Shown one piece after another: positions 23,148-33,800 of a stretch of 64,000 nt of DNA. The stretch is taken from the NCBI RefSeq assembly GCF_947179165.1, contig NC_077245.1, positions 43,641,286-43,705,285 of the forward strand, read 5' to 3'. Origin of the DNA: Solanum dulcamara (Eukaryota > Streptophyta > Magnoliopsida > Solanales > Solanaceae). The notes below the pieces were generated by a model, which made no database searches, had not been told where the DNA came from, and saw only the letters and a list, made by a program, of their open reading frames with translations. The first letter of the stretch is position 1. Each line of letters begins with the position of its first letter. The position numbers and the translations under genes are program-made.

Positions 23148-24654
23148 CTTCAAGTTATAATTAATTCAAGTTATAATTAATTCAAGAAAATAATGATTTT
23201 ATGGTCTTGTGCATTAGATGTGGCTTTATATATTGTATTGTTACTTTACATACAGTTATCTGGTGATGGTGATAGATCCCGTGATCATCTTGGGTTAGTC
23301 ATTCTGGCAGTAGTAAAAAGAAGAAGTCTAGGAGATCTATTGATCCTGAGGATATCCCAGGACATATTTCTTCAGTATCGAATATGCACCGCCACCGAGT
23401 TAGTCCTACGCATATTCATGTTATGCCTTCTGGGACTATGGATCCTATGATTTACCACATTCAGTTCTATCGACCACACAATGCTTTTTCTTCTACACAG
23501 GTCTGATCTACTTCATATGACCAGACCTACCAGCTACCCATAGAGGTTATTCCTCAATCCTAAAGATTATCATATTCGTCTACTCCATCTCCCACAGTTG
23601 CATCTCCCACAGTTCCATCTCCCGCATCTCAGTATCCTCACCTATCTTCTTTGAGGCTTAGAGATTCTAGTGTTACGACTGACACTCCTCCCTTGACTCA
23701 GCAATATGTACATCTTACAACATCAGCTTCACCTTCTTCTGTTGCTACACCCAATGCACAGCATAGGATGTGCCTCAGTTAGCTCCTGGGCAGAGAGACA
23801 GACTCGGGGAAGTTATGATTCATTCTGATGGATCCTCGTAAGTTTATTTATTTATTTTTGTTAAATTAATAAATTATTCATAAACTAACATATTTATTAT
23901 GTGTTTTGTAGGTGGCATCATTCGATGGATGCAACTAGGGCTCTTCAGGAGAGTGTTAGAAGGCTATATACTGAGCCTTATCACTCTTGGGGAATGATTC
24001 CAAACAGTATCCTCTAGGCGATGTTTAATCAATTCAAGGTATATATATGTTTAAATCTATTATTTTTAGTTAAGTTTAATATTTTTAGAATAGTTTACTT
24101 AACTAATTATTCAATGCTATTCACTATATTTTCCAGACTTTATGTACCTGGGAACAAGTACAACATGGCCATTGCGATCACCTTTGAAAGAAAAGCAAGG
24201 CTAGGCTATCTAGCTAGCTAAAGAAAGCTAGGGATGATCAGACACCTTCGAGTTGGATGTTGCCTCACACTTTTGAGGAATAATGTCGGTATTGGGATAT
24301 GGAAGAAATCAAGGTTTTGTCTTATCAAGCCAAATAAGCTAGGCACAGTCTAAAGAGTGGCTCGTTGCACACCGCAGGTGCAAAGAGTGTTGGTACAATT
24401 CAGAGGGAGATAGTAAGATTTCTAAATTTTAAGTTTAAATTCATACTCTTAAATAAATTATTTGACAAAATATTATTTCATTAATTGTATTTTTATTTAT
24501 AGGAAAATAAATTGGGATGCAAGCCCTATAGTCATGAAGTCTTTAAAAAGACTCATGTGATGAAAAATACAAATGAGTCAGATCCGAATGAGTGGGCCTA
24601 TGTAAGTTATTTAACATAATGTATAATATATTTTGATTCTAACTTATATATAAA

Positions 24655-24655
24655 C

Positions 24656-24700
<45 letters not shown>

Positions 24701-24726
24701 TCTCTCTCTATATATATATATATATA

Positions 24727-24759
<33 letters not shown>

Positions 24760-24763
24760 TGTA
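24655..24763 (+). repeat. TA/CT compound microsatellite forming a palindrome
   Basis: Within an intron of the transposase-like gene: a TA run, then ACATCTCTCTCTC, TA run, and the mirror image GAGAGAGAGAGATGT. The segment 24696-24762 is nearly self-complementary. Confidence 0.9.
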
Positions 24764-25194
24764 TTAGTTATAACTTTTATTTTATAATATGCAGGAAGAG
24801 TATGAGTGGCAAATATGTGAGATGGGAGATTCGGTCCAGCTAACGTGTTATACCCCGTACCTTTGTGCTTCGGAACGTCTTCTTAAGCTTCTTGAAAGTT
24901 GTCCTGTGACCCAGATTATCTATAATATTATCAAATAACTCTGAGGAAGGGAGGACGTGATGCCCCATAAGAGTGAAGGTTGGAAATAGGGCTATAAGGA
25001 TTTAAAATGAGTTGGGGGCCAAAAATAACAAGTCGTGGGACTCAACTTACTTGTGTAAGCTACCAACTTGGACGTCTTACATACTTACGCTACTGGTGTA
25101 CATGCTGAGCTTGTGTAACAAGGATTACATAGGTTCTTAAAATGAGATGAGATTACGAACCCACGAAAGAGGAGAAAGGAAGTGTAGCACCTAT

Positions 25195-25302
25195 TCGGAA
25201 GCAAGCAGGTGATGCACCTACTTGGACTAAGTAGGTGATGCACCTACTCATACCAAGTAGGTGACACACCTACTTGAGGTAGACCCCACACTGCCACGTG
25301 GC
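25195..25302 (+). promoter_or_regulatory. Palindrome array and G-box in S2
   Basis: Three or four inverted units of the type AAGTAGGTGATGCACCTACT, with spacers of a few bases, followed by GCCACGTGGC. Related motifs are seen at the equivalent place in S4 (62235-62295, minus) and S5 (about 56589-56625). Confidence 0.5.
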
Positions 25303-27029
25303 AGCGTATGATTGTCTACATAGCGTGAGGTGGAGCCCTAGGGGGATCCCACGTGTCCCTTCATATATATATATATATATAGTGCTGAATAAGTCTTTCT
25401 TCTTCCTTAGAACAGCAAAAAAGAGAAAGAAAAAAACGTAGAAGGCTAGAGGGAGGCTACGGGTTTGGCCCTTTTGAGGTAAGCCTCCGACTTTCATTTC
25501 GTGAATTAATTATCTAGGGTATACCATGATGAAATGAAGGTTTTATTAATGTAAATTTATGGTTTGGAGCAGCACCGAAGGGATAACAAACAGCCCCAAA
25601 CAGTCTGCTAATTTTCAGCGCGCTAAGAAACTTCCAAAGCTAGTTTTGACAAGTTTTGGATAAGGTAAGCTCTTCCCTTTCAAGGTGGAGTTAATCATGC
25701 TGATATGTGGTGTATTACATGTGTTAAATTAATTTGAAAGTAGAAAAAATGTATAAGTATGCTTTGCGTTAGAAACAAACTAAATTGAAGTCGTTCTAGC
25801 CGAATTAAAGTTGTTAAGGTTGTATAGTGTTGTTGTGATTTTGGTGTTGTCTTTGGAGATGGTTTTATGGAGTGTTGAAGGGATGGAACGTGGGTCAAAA
25901 GAGGTGTGTGTTCTGCTGGTTTCATCTATCTAACCCTCCGTTTCGCGTGGTTAAATAGTTTACGAATTAACGATTAAAAACCCTATTTTGGTATCATAAT
26001 ATTAGGCGAATTGTTTGGAGTTTGCGTTACGTAATGTTGAAGTGGTTTACTTGTATGTAAGATGCTGATTGTTGTTTTTGGTTGGCTGTAGTAATTGAGT
26101 ATGTAATTGGAAGTTCGGATAGGGCAAGTTATAGGGGAGGTGCTTCCCAATTTCCGTTAACTTCTTAACCAATTAACACACTACTTGAGAAAGGCACATA
26201 AAGAAATGGTTCCTATGGATGATTGGTTATGGTTTGAGAAGTTGGAAAATTGAAGGTTATTAATGTTAGTATTACCTTCATGTTAAATAGGTTCGGAAGG
26301 CGATGAGGCAAGAGTGGGTACAATTACTCGATAAAAGGTATGTGAAGCCACCTTCTTTCTCTTGGCATATTTTTGGCATAAGTATGTAAAGCTTATCTCT
26401 TCCTTTCTTTTGGCATGTCTTCAAGTTAAGTAATGAATGTTATGAGCTTGAGGGTAAATCTACTCATAAATGCCAAGCGTAATTCACGGTCCTTATTTAC
26501 TTCTTGATGAAGGCACTCTTACACTAATTGAACTAGGGCTTCTCAAGCCTTCCATACGTTAGGAAGTGATGAGTATGTAAACATATCTTCTTTTCTTTTG
26601 GAATGTCTTAATCTTAAGTGGTTTGTATATGAAATATGGGGATAATTCCATTCATAGAACCCCGAGTATGATTCATGAATCTTATTCACTTTAGGATGTT
26701 AGAACTCCTGCAATAGTTGAATTATTGCCTTGTAAGCCTTCTATATGTTAAATAGTAATTGAATGTATGAGCTCCTATGCCTAAGGAATCTATAATGATA
26801 AGTGTCTCTGATTGCATAAGTCATTTGGCATTATCTGAATAAAAGTCTATGACTCTTAAGACTCTGTTGATATGACCCCTAATGGCAGTTAGAGGATACT
26901 TGAGATGGTGATCATTTTGATCCTCAAATGATAGTTCACGATAATTGTTATACCGACTCTCAGATGATGAGTTAATTGTATCTGGTTACTCACTACTCTA
27001 CTCGTGCATGCTGTTAATACATTATTCAC

Positions 27030-27310
27030 CAAGTCCTATGAATGGCCGGGTATGACCGAGTCCCATAAAGGGTTGGGTACAATATATGATGACATGATTA
27101 TTCACCGAGTCCCATGAAGGGTCGGGTATGATCGAGTCCCATAAAGGGTCGGGTATAATATATGATGATATGAGCATTCACCGAGTCCCATAAAGGGTCG
27201 GGTATGACCGAGTCCCATAAAGGGCCAGGTACGATATATGATGGTATGATTATTATGATAGCATGATTGTTTACCGAGTCCCATAAAGGGTCGGATACGA
27301 TATATAACGG
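27030..27310 (+). repeat. Minisatellite in S2, unit around CCGAGTCCCATAAAGGGTCG
   Basis: Roughly eight imperfect copies of an about 27-bp unit (CCGAGTCCCATAAAGGGTCGGGTATGA type), several separated by an ATATATGATG spacer. Open frames across it on the minus strand arise from the repeat and are not genes. Confidence 0.85.
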
Positions 27311-28529
27311 TATACATGACTTTGTTTTGTGAGGTACAGGTATAGTACCCTATTAAATGTTATACTTGGTTTCCTACATCCTTATTTCAGTTATTATCTT
27401 AGTTATGTTATGCTTATATACTCAGTACATATATCATACTGACCCCCCGTTCTCCGGGGGCCTGCGTTTCATGCCCGCAGGTACAGACACAGGTTTTGGG
27501 AGTCCGCCAACTTAGAATTCCACTCAGCAAGTTTGGAAGAAGCTCTATTAATTCGGAGCTGAGTTATGGTACCAAACCTCCAGCGTATATATTTATTTAT
27601 TTAGGGGTACGGCGGGGGGCCTGTCCCGCCATATGATACTGTTAATGTTCTTAGAAGTCTGTGGAAATATGTGTGGGTTATAGGTGTAAGTTCTGTTCAT
27701 TTATGTCTACAGGATGTATTGTAAACATTGAGATACTATGGCAGCCTTGTCGGCTTGCACGCCTTTTCATGATAAAATACAAATGAAAGAGGCTACAAGC
27801 GTATAAAAATGCTATGACCCACTGGGATTCTTATGTGTAGTTCTTATATTGATTGTTACATCTAATAGATATGTATACGGGGGTCCAGGTCGGACCCCAG
27901 TTGCGGCCCATAGGGTTGGGTCTTGACATAATGTCTGAACAGTCCACTTAAATTTGGAAAGAAAAAGTGGTTGGAGGGAGCCACAAAGGTCGAATATATG
28001 TAATGGGCTCTAGGAATGACGTATAATGACTCTAGTCAGGTTTAGAAGGTATTGGATCATCACGTCAAGCCGAGGGATTGACGGGGTTCAGATAACTGTC
28101 ATGTCTTAGTAAATTGCAGAACTTACATGCACATTGAAAGAGTCTGAGGCAAAAAGGGTTGAGGAATAAAATAGTATGAATGATCAAGTTGAGAAATCAA
28201 AGAACAAGTGCTCAACCTCGCCCGTCAGCCTCCGCCATGTAATTCAAAAGGGTGCACTCCGGATGACTCGGATGATAGTGATGAATATATAGCAAATAGT
28301 CTCAGCGAGGTTCCCTCTTTTTATCAGTTTATGAACATTTTGAATATTGTTTTTAACTTTAAAACACTTTAATCATTGTAAGTTAACACTTTAATCATTT
28401 TGAGTGTTAATATATGTTCATTATGAAGTATTTTGTGTGTTTGTTGGTTTGTTAGTTATGTTGGATTGGGTTGTGTTGATTGTTGTTCAATTGAATTTAT
28501 ATTGCAAGTGGGAAGTAGAAATTGCAGGT

Positions 28530-28888
28530 TTCTACTATCAAAAATATTGTGACGGATAGGAATTTTATGTTCGTCGCTTTTCTGGAAAATTTTAAGAACA
28601 CCAAGAACAAAAACAACGGACTAGGACCCTTTGTCGATCGCATTTCTGAAAAAAATAAATAAAAAATAAAAAATTATCAATGTAGTTCATCGTTTTTGAG
28701 ATAATTTTTAAAAAAAATATTAAAGAAGCGATGCATTCCATAACTTTTTGCGTCCCTATCTGTCATTTCTTGAAAAGCGTGACCAAAAAAGCGACTAAAG
28801 TGATTGCGTCGCTTTTCTATGAATTTGACCAAAAAATGACCCTGGTCGTCACTTTTGTCCGTCATTTTTCAACAGTTTTTTAGTAGTG
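28530..28888 (+). repeat. CACTA right subterminal repeat array
   Basis: Copies of GACGGA, GTCGCTTTT and GCGACT/GCGTC motifs in both orientations up to the terminal TTTTTTAGTAGTG, mirroring the left array. Confidence 0.75.
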
Positions 28889-28891
28889 TTA

Positions 28892-29248
28892 GTTGGGTTC
28901 AAATTTTTGTAGCTTAAACTCAGTGGAGGACTATGTTAAGAGAATGAAGCTTGGCGGAGACTTGCGATTGTTTGTATATTACAAGTGATTTATGATCTGT
29001 TCAGGTTTGGTTCATGGGTTAATTCGTGACTTGATAATTACTTTTGAGTTATAATTTTTTTTTTCAATGTTGGTTCAAAATTCGGATTCTTGATAGTGGA
29101 TCCTGATGGCTTGGTCCTCAGAAGTGAGTTTCTTTGGAAGAACAAATACTTACTTTGAGAATTGTACCTCAGACTCTTTGTAACGTCGAGTAAGATTCTT
29201 TCCTTTACTTTATGTTCGAATACAAACATGGTCTTTAGTGGTGGATGG
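28892..29248 (+). other. Element E internal 3' region with polypurine tract
   Basis: Last part of the E internal region after the CACTA insertion. No coding motif is visible. It ends in AGTGGTGGATGG (29237-29248), the probable polypurine tract preceding the right LTR. Confidence 0.6.
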
Positions 29249-32130
29249 TGTAATGACTCCGAAGATCATTTTTGAAAAATTTTAGAAAATTATCATTTTA
29301 ACCCTTCCGATAGTTTCTCAAAGTCATGTTTGATCCGTTATGAACTTAGCTTTGGAATCTTATTGAAAAGTTATGAAGTGTTGAAGTTTTAAGTTTTTGA
29401 AGGCTTAAATTGCTAGAAAGTAATTTTTGGTACCAACCAAAGCTACAAGGCTCGGAATGGAATTCCATCAGTTCCATTAGCTTTGAAATATGGAATTTGG
29501 TCTAGGAGAGTTGAAGAAATTCGATTCGGGACTATATTGTGGATTTGAGGCCTTGAGTTAGATATTGTTGAAAGTTTGATCCTAGAGTTGACTTTGGTCA
29601 ACATTTGGAGTTTCAATACTCGGAATGGAATTCTGACGACTTCGTTGGATTCGAGAGGTGATTTTAGGCTTATAAGTGGTCTTGCATAATTATTTTTAGG
29701 CCCCGAGCTTGATTTATTATTTTGAGGTCATAAGTTGAAAAAGGTTGAGTTTAGGCCTAAAGAGAGGTCTGAAAGGGTATTTCGTTCATAACCATATATT
29801 TTTGAAAATTCGACGGTTTCATTGGTTCCATAACATGTTTTAAAATCAATTTGCACTATTGGTTAGTGTTTATAGGGTTCCGGATGAGTTCCAAAGGTCA
29901 AAAAGATATTTTGAAGGTTGCTGGTTTATACTTTTAGTGACAAAAAACTAAACTTTTAGTGACGAAAAATGGCTTTTACCGATGAAATCACTGAGTTAAA
30001 AATCTATCCGAACTCATTTCGTAGTTTTGACATTTTGGAGCTAGGCCACTCTGTTTGAGGTGATTTTTTATTCTTTTTTCTCCAATAATTATTAGGTACG
30101 TATTTCTAACCTTATTTTACTCATTTTCCAAGAATATTCCTTTCATATTTCGGGATTTCTATTCACAAAGTGGAGGTTTTAAACTTCAAAGTAGAGAAGT
30201 CCAAAAACCTTCATTTGAAGGTCGATTTGGAATGAGTTTTCATTGATTTTTGTGATTTAAGGTCCTTGTATTGTGGTAAAATGCCTTTGACAAAGATTTT
30301 TCAAAATCTCTCATTTTAAATCGCGTTTCAAATGTGGGTTTTGAAATTCCTTTCCCAAGTTGAAAAATTAGTAATTCTTTGATTTGGAGCTCGATATCTA
30401 CTTGATTTTAATTGGTTTTTCAACTACAAAATTCTTTTTACTTATACAACATGATTTTCAAATAAATTTCTGATTTTGACATACTTGATTTCGAATAGAT
30501 TTTTGGACGATTTTAACTCAGATTCCTAATCTTAGCAATATGGGTATCGTTGGATTCCTTTTGATGAGTAATTTACATTCTTGATAGTAGGAAATTATTT
30601 GGAGTTGGAATTTGAGTGAAATTCTCTGGTTAGAGGTGTTCGGTGAGATTTCGGCTATCGAGGTAGGTTTGGCTATCCCGCTTTAAGATTGGGGTTGGGA
30701 AATTGGTTATTCTGAAGTTGTAGACTATGGGATGGGATCGTTTCATGATTGGATTGATGTTGTACTGTGATGCCCGTGAGGGAAACTTTACTTGTTGTTG
30801 TGCTTGTTCATGAAATTTCTCCATATTGGTGATTTGAGACCTATCTTTTGAAAAATAAAATGCTTCTGAAAAGTGAAATGATTTGCGAAATGGGATACTT
30901 TGTGAAATGATTTGAAAAATGAAATAGTTGTAAAATGATTTGCAAAATGGGATAATTTGTGAAATAAAATGCACTGAGGCATGGAATGATTTGAGAAATG
31001 AGATACTTTGTGAAATAAATACTTGAGGAGAATTGTGGTTTGTGGCATATTTTGAGAACTAAAGAGATTTTTCGAAGAACTGTCGCTTGTTTTAAAAGAG
31101 TTTTCTTCCCATTCATTTTTAAGAGGGTGTTTATCATAAAACTGGAGTTTTGAGAACTTGTTCACTTTGAGATTTGTATTGAGTTGTTTGGACTCCTCTA
31201 ATTGTGTTATTGACATACATTCATCCTCATATATTCATATCATGGAATATGGGAAGTGAGATTGTGGCAACACCTTTCTGTAAGAAAATGAAACACCTTT
31301 AAAAACCCTTAACCACGAGTTAGGTGGCAAGGAGTATGACATATTGATATCATGAGTCCTTAACCACAATCTAGGTGGAAAGGTAGTTGATACATTGTGA
31401 TTGAGATATATGGTCTACGATGCCCCCATGGGTCCTGTCTAGTAGCTCAGCTCGGCAGGTGTATACAACGGGTTGTGCGAAAATCTTGATTCCACCAGTA
31501 CCACCCATGCATTGCATTCATCCCATCTTATTGCATTGTATATTGTTGTGCCTTGATTTTTAAACTTATACAATGATGTTGATATATGCCTGGACTTGTG
31601 TGTTTACTTTATTCGTGTCATTCTATATAAATTAGCAGCACTGATGCTGAACTGGTTTTCCTATATGCAAGTGGAACCATTCCTAGTTTATTGCATATTT
31701 ACTCAATTCCTAATACCCAGTCGGTCGAATCTACTAGGTACATGCAGATTGTACTCACCCCTACTTCTGTATCCCCTTTTGGATGTAGAATTTTGTCAAG
31801 TTTATCCTCGTGGAAGCTGATTATTCTAGCAGAGATCTTATATCAGATTAGGTGTTGAGATCCAGTGTATTCAGACCTCTACCAGTTCTATATTTATTTG
31901 TAGTCTTTACTTTTAATCAGAGACTAAGTTCTATGTAATGTTTCAGACATTGTATTAAATGCTCTTTATATTTATGACACCAGGTTTTGGGATATTTCTT
32001 ATGTATTTTCTTACCTTCTGTTTGTGGCCTGACTTTCCTTTGGTAGTCTCGTATGTGATTTTACTTTTCGGCTTACACATCAGATTGGGTTGGGATGTGT
32101 GCCATCATGACCTCGATTTTTGGGTCGACA
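29249..32130 (+). repeat. Element E 3' LTR (2882 bp)
   Basis: Starts TGTAATGACTCC and ends TTGGGTCGACA. Homologous to 12897-15045 but longer by two blocks. The block at about 30690-31120 contains a degenerate tandem repeat (30840-31020) built on TGAAATGATTTG and AAATGGGATACTTTG. The open frames there, on the minus strand, are rich in Phe, Ile and Ser and come from the repeat. Confidence 0.9.
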
Positions 32131-32250
32131 CCTATCTCCGCCCAAATTCTTTTTTCTTCCTTCTCCTCACCCTACTTCCCCAACATTTTTTTCTCCTTAT
32201 CCTCACCCTCATTTCTCTTTTTTCCCCTTCCCATTCTTTTCTCTCTTTCT
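32131..32250 (+). repeat. C-rich minisatellite, right part
   Basis: Continuation of the array at 12612-12896: CTCACCCTACTTCCCCAAC and TCCTCACCCTCATTTC units follow immediately after the right LTR of E. This locates the insertion site of E inside a tandem repeat. Confidence 0.65.
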
Positions 32251-32730
32251 TTTTTTCATATGTAAAATTGTGTACAAATATTAGGATATATTGAGGTATT
32301 TTAATGGTGATTATTGGCAACAACGGAGAAAATAATTAGGAGAATGGAGATGGTGTTAATGGTGGTTGTGGGTTGAGGGAGGTGGAGGAAAGGTGAGAGA
32401 AATAATTATTTTATTTTATTTTTTAAAAATACAAAACTTATTATTTTTCTCTTTTATGGAGTAAAAAAATTGGTTAATAGTTATGAAATAGTTAATAAAA
32501 ATAAGTTATGAAATAAATATGACATGGCCTTAATATATCTGATGTGGCTATGACATGTCATTTATGTAAGAGAGAGTGAGCTACACACATGGTTGGAGCG
32601 GTTTAAAAATCTTATTTTAATTGAGTTTAAGAGTTAAGTTGGCAAATGATTAAGTAGAAATGTCTAAAATACAAACTCATACAAGTACAATGGTCCATAA
32701 AACCATTTCGTCTTAAAATGTTTTAAGTAA
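32251..32730. other. AT-rich sequence, nothing recognised
   Basis: No open frame of note, no repeat structure and no similarity to the other elements of the window was found by eye. Confidence 0.5.
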
Positions 32731-33223
32731 GGGTATATTTGATCCTTCTAGCCAAGTTTAGAGATATGATTTGATCCTTCTAGTCAAGTTCATTAGTATT
32801 ATTTGAGTCTTTTTACACTTTAATCTTCTTACTATGACTCAACGGTTAATTTGAGTTTTAAATATCTTGCTTATTGATTTATTTGCCTATCATTACTTGA
32901 GCTTCTTCTTCTTATTTTATTTTTTTCTTTCATTCTTAAGTGTGAAAATATGAAAAATAAAGAAAAGATGAAAATGGAAGAAAAAAAAAAGTAAGATATT
33001 TTTTTAACTAATTTTTTTTACTACATTGTAATTTATTTTTTGTATCTTCCAAACAAACGGGGCATCTATGATAAATTTTACAAGAAAATGTATGAAAACA
33101 TCAGTTTAATCATCAAAATAATAAAAACAAATCAATCGTTGAATCAAAGAAATTAAAAAAAAAATCACCTGTGAAAAGAATCAAATATACCTTCTAAATT
33201 ATGCTAGAAGGATCAAATATACC
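32731..33223. mobile_element. MITE-like element with inverted repeat ends
   Basis: GTATATTTGATCCTTCTAGC at 32733-32752 is exactly complementary to 33203-33222, and the match extends by one base on the outer side. A second, weaker copy of the motif lies just inside each arm (near 32770 and 33180). No coding potential between the arms. A non-autonomous DNA transposon of about 0.5 kb is the simplest reading; the outer boundary and target duplication were not resolved. Confidence 0.6.
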
Positions 33224-33521
33224 TCTACATATACTAAACCTTGTCCCTAATAATAATATCAACAGTTGTGATGGTATTAACTGAACTATGATATTAAACA
33301 TCTTAAAATGGGATTTCAAGCCTTTCCTTTTTTTATCTGGAACATTTGGCTAACTCAGAAACTACAACTTCCTTAATAAAGATACTAATTAAAGATATTC
33401 CCATCTGTTCTTTTTTATGCGAAACATGGAATATACTCATATATATGACCATGAAGGACCTGCCAAAATCTAATTATTGGTACTACTTGTGCTGAAGGAA
33501 TCAAATTTCTAACACTATTAT

Positions 33522-33800
33522 ATGGTCTTAGATTTGCTGTTGAAGGAATTTCATCATATGGAAATATCAACAGAATCCAAAGAAATCCTGGATTTTATAT
33601 ATAAGGAAATTACTAATTACATCCATATTCTATATGACTGCTGGGAGTTGCTCCACCATTTGAGAACCCCTCTCTCCCTCCGCCCCCAATCAGACATAGC
33701 AATAGAGAGCAAATTTGAGTGGCGGACATGCTAGCTAAGGAAGGCCAAACGCAGACAAGGATGAAAATAATTTTGTTATGTTAAAGAAACCATTATATAT
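33522..33800 (+). pseudogene. Decayed RNase H-like (RVT_3-type) domain
   Basis: Frame one reads LLLKEFHHMEISTESKEILD followed by a helix ending LLHHLRTP. After a frameshift near 33690 a second frame gives an REQ...VADMLAKEGQTQT block. The order (specificity strand, helix, then a REAN-x-VAD-x-LAKEG-like end) resembles the RNase H-like fold domain found in plant non-LTR retroelement proteins. The visible part is about 90 residues, with a stop and a frameshift. A piece of a host gene using the same domain cannot be excluded. Confidence 0.5.

Larger units (their letters stand above)
24846..27928 (+). repeat. Solo LTR S2 (3083 bp) with near-perfect target duplication
   Basis: Starts TGTTATACCCCGTACC, ends GGGTTGGGTCTTGACA; flanked by taacg (24841-24845) and taatg (27929-27933), one mismatch. 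Lies in an exon of the Transposase_24-like gene. It carries an array of AGGTG/CACCT palindromes (25195-25275), a G-box GCCACGTGGC (25293-25302), a TA tract (25367-25382) and a minisatellite (27030-27305). Its length equals the net length of S4. Confidence 0.93.
23240..28380 (+). pseudogene. Transposase_24-like (plant En/Spm-associated) gene, split by S2
   Basis: Pieces read as GDGDRSRDHLG, a Pro/Ser-rich linker (SSTPSPTVASPTVPSPASQYP), WHHSMDATRALQESVRRLY, AMFNQFK, TLCTWEQVQ, NWDASPIV, EEYEWQICEMGDSVQ and, after S2, VVGGSHKGRIYVMGSRND. The last is the characteristic VGG-x-KKGR-x-YG-x-G block of plant Transposase_24 proteins. Plausible GT-AG introns separate exons ending at 23837, 24038, 24412 and 24601 and starting at 23912, 24137, 24503 and 24795. 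S2 lies in the exon that starts at 24795. Additional stops and a frameshift exist. The precise 5' exon is uncertain. Confidence 0.7.
20876..28888 (+). mobile_element. CACTA (En/Spm-type) DNA transposon with nested S2
   Basis: Left end CATTACTAAAAATAG and right end TTTTTTAGTAGTG form the diagnostic CACTACTAAAAA-type terminal inverted repeat (left end has one change, CATTA for CACTA). A 3-bp target duplication tta flanks it (20873-20875 and 28889-28891), as expected for this superfamily. Subterminal copies of a GTCCGTCGCTTTTT-like motif crowd both ends. Inside are AT-rich repeats, a long hairpin and an intron-containing Transposase_24-like gene. I saw no catalytic TPase gene, so it is probably non-autonomous. 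It is inserted in element E and is interrupted by S2. Confidence 0.9.
12897..32130 (+). mobile_element. Element E: long LTR retrotransposon with no visible pol, carrying nested insertions
   Basis: Two homologous LTRs (12897-15045 and 29249-32130), both starting TGTAATGACYCC, enclose an internal region. Primer site follows the left LTR; a purine tract precedes the right one. After removing S1 (17219-19387) and the CACTA element (20876-28888), about 4.0 kb of internal sequence remains. Only a decayed gag is recognisable; I found no RT box, RNase H or integrase motif in it. This suggests a non-autonomous gag-only or LARD-type element. The flanks (CTAAT left, CCTAT right) are both within the C-rich minisatellite and give only an imperfect target duplication. 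Confidence 0.85.

Noticed and set aside
27030..27310. CRISPR-like spacing of repeats in S2 (and 58590-58880 in S5)
   Set aside because: Tandem minisatellites in a plant LTR with degenerate units and no unique spacers; not CRISPR.
30630..31216. Overlapping minus-strand frames rich in Phe, Ser and Ile
   Set aside because: Products of the degenerate tandem repeat in the right LTR of element E.
12897..32130. Treating 12897-29248 as one huge autonomous retrotransposon with pol hidden in the middle
   Set aside because: The middle is S1 and a CACTA element with their own target duplications; what remains has no pol motif.
31959..32294. 111-residue hydrophobic plus-strand frame
   Set aside because: Crosses the LTR end of element E into the minisatellite, so it cannot be a native gene.
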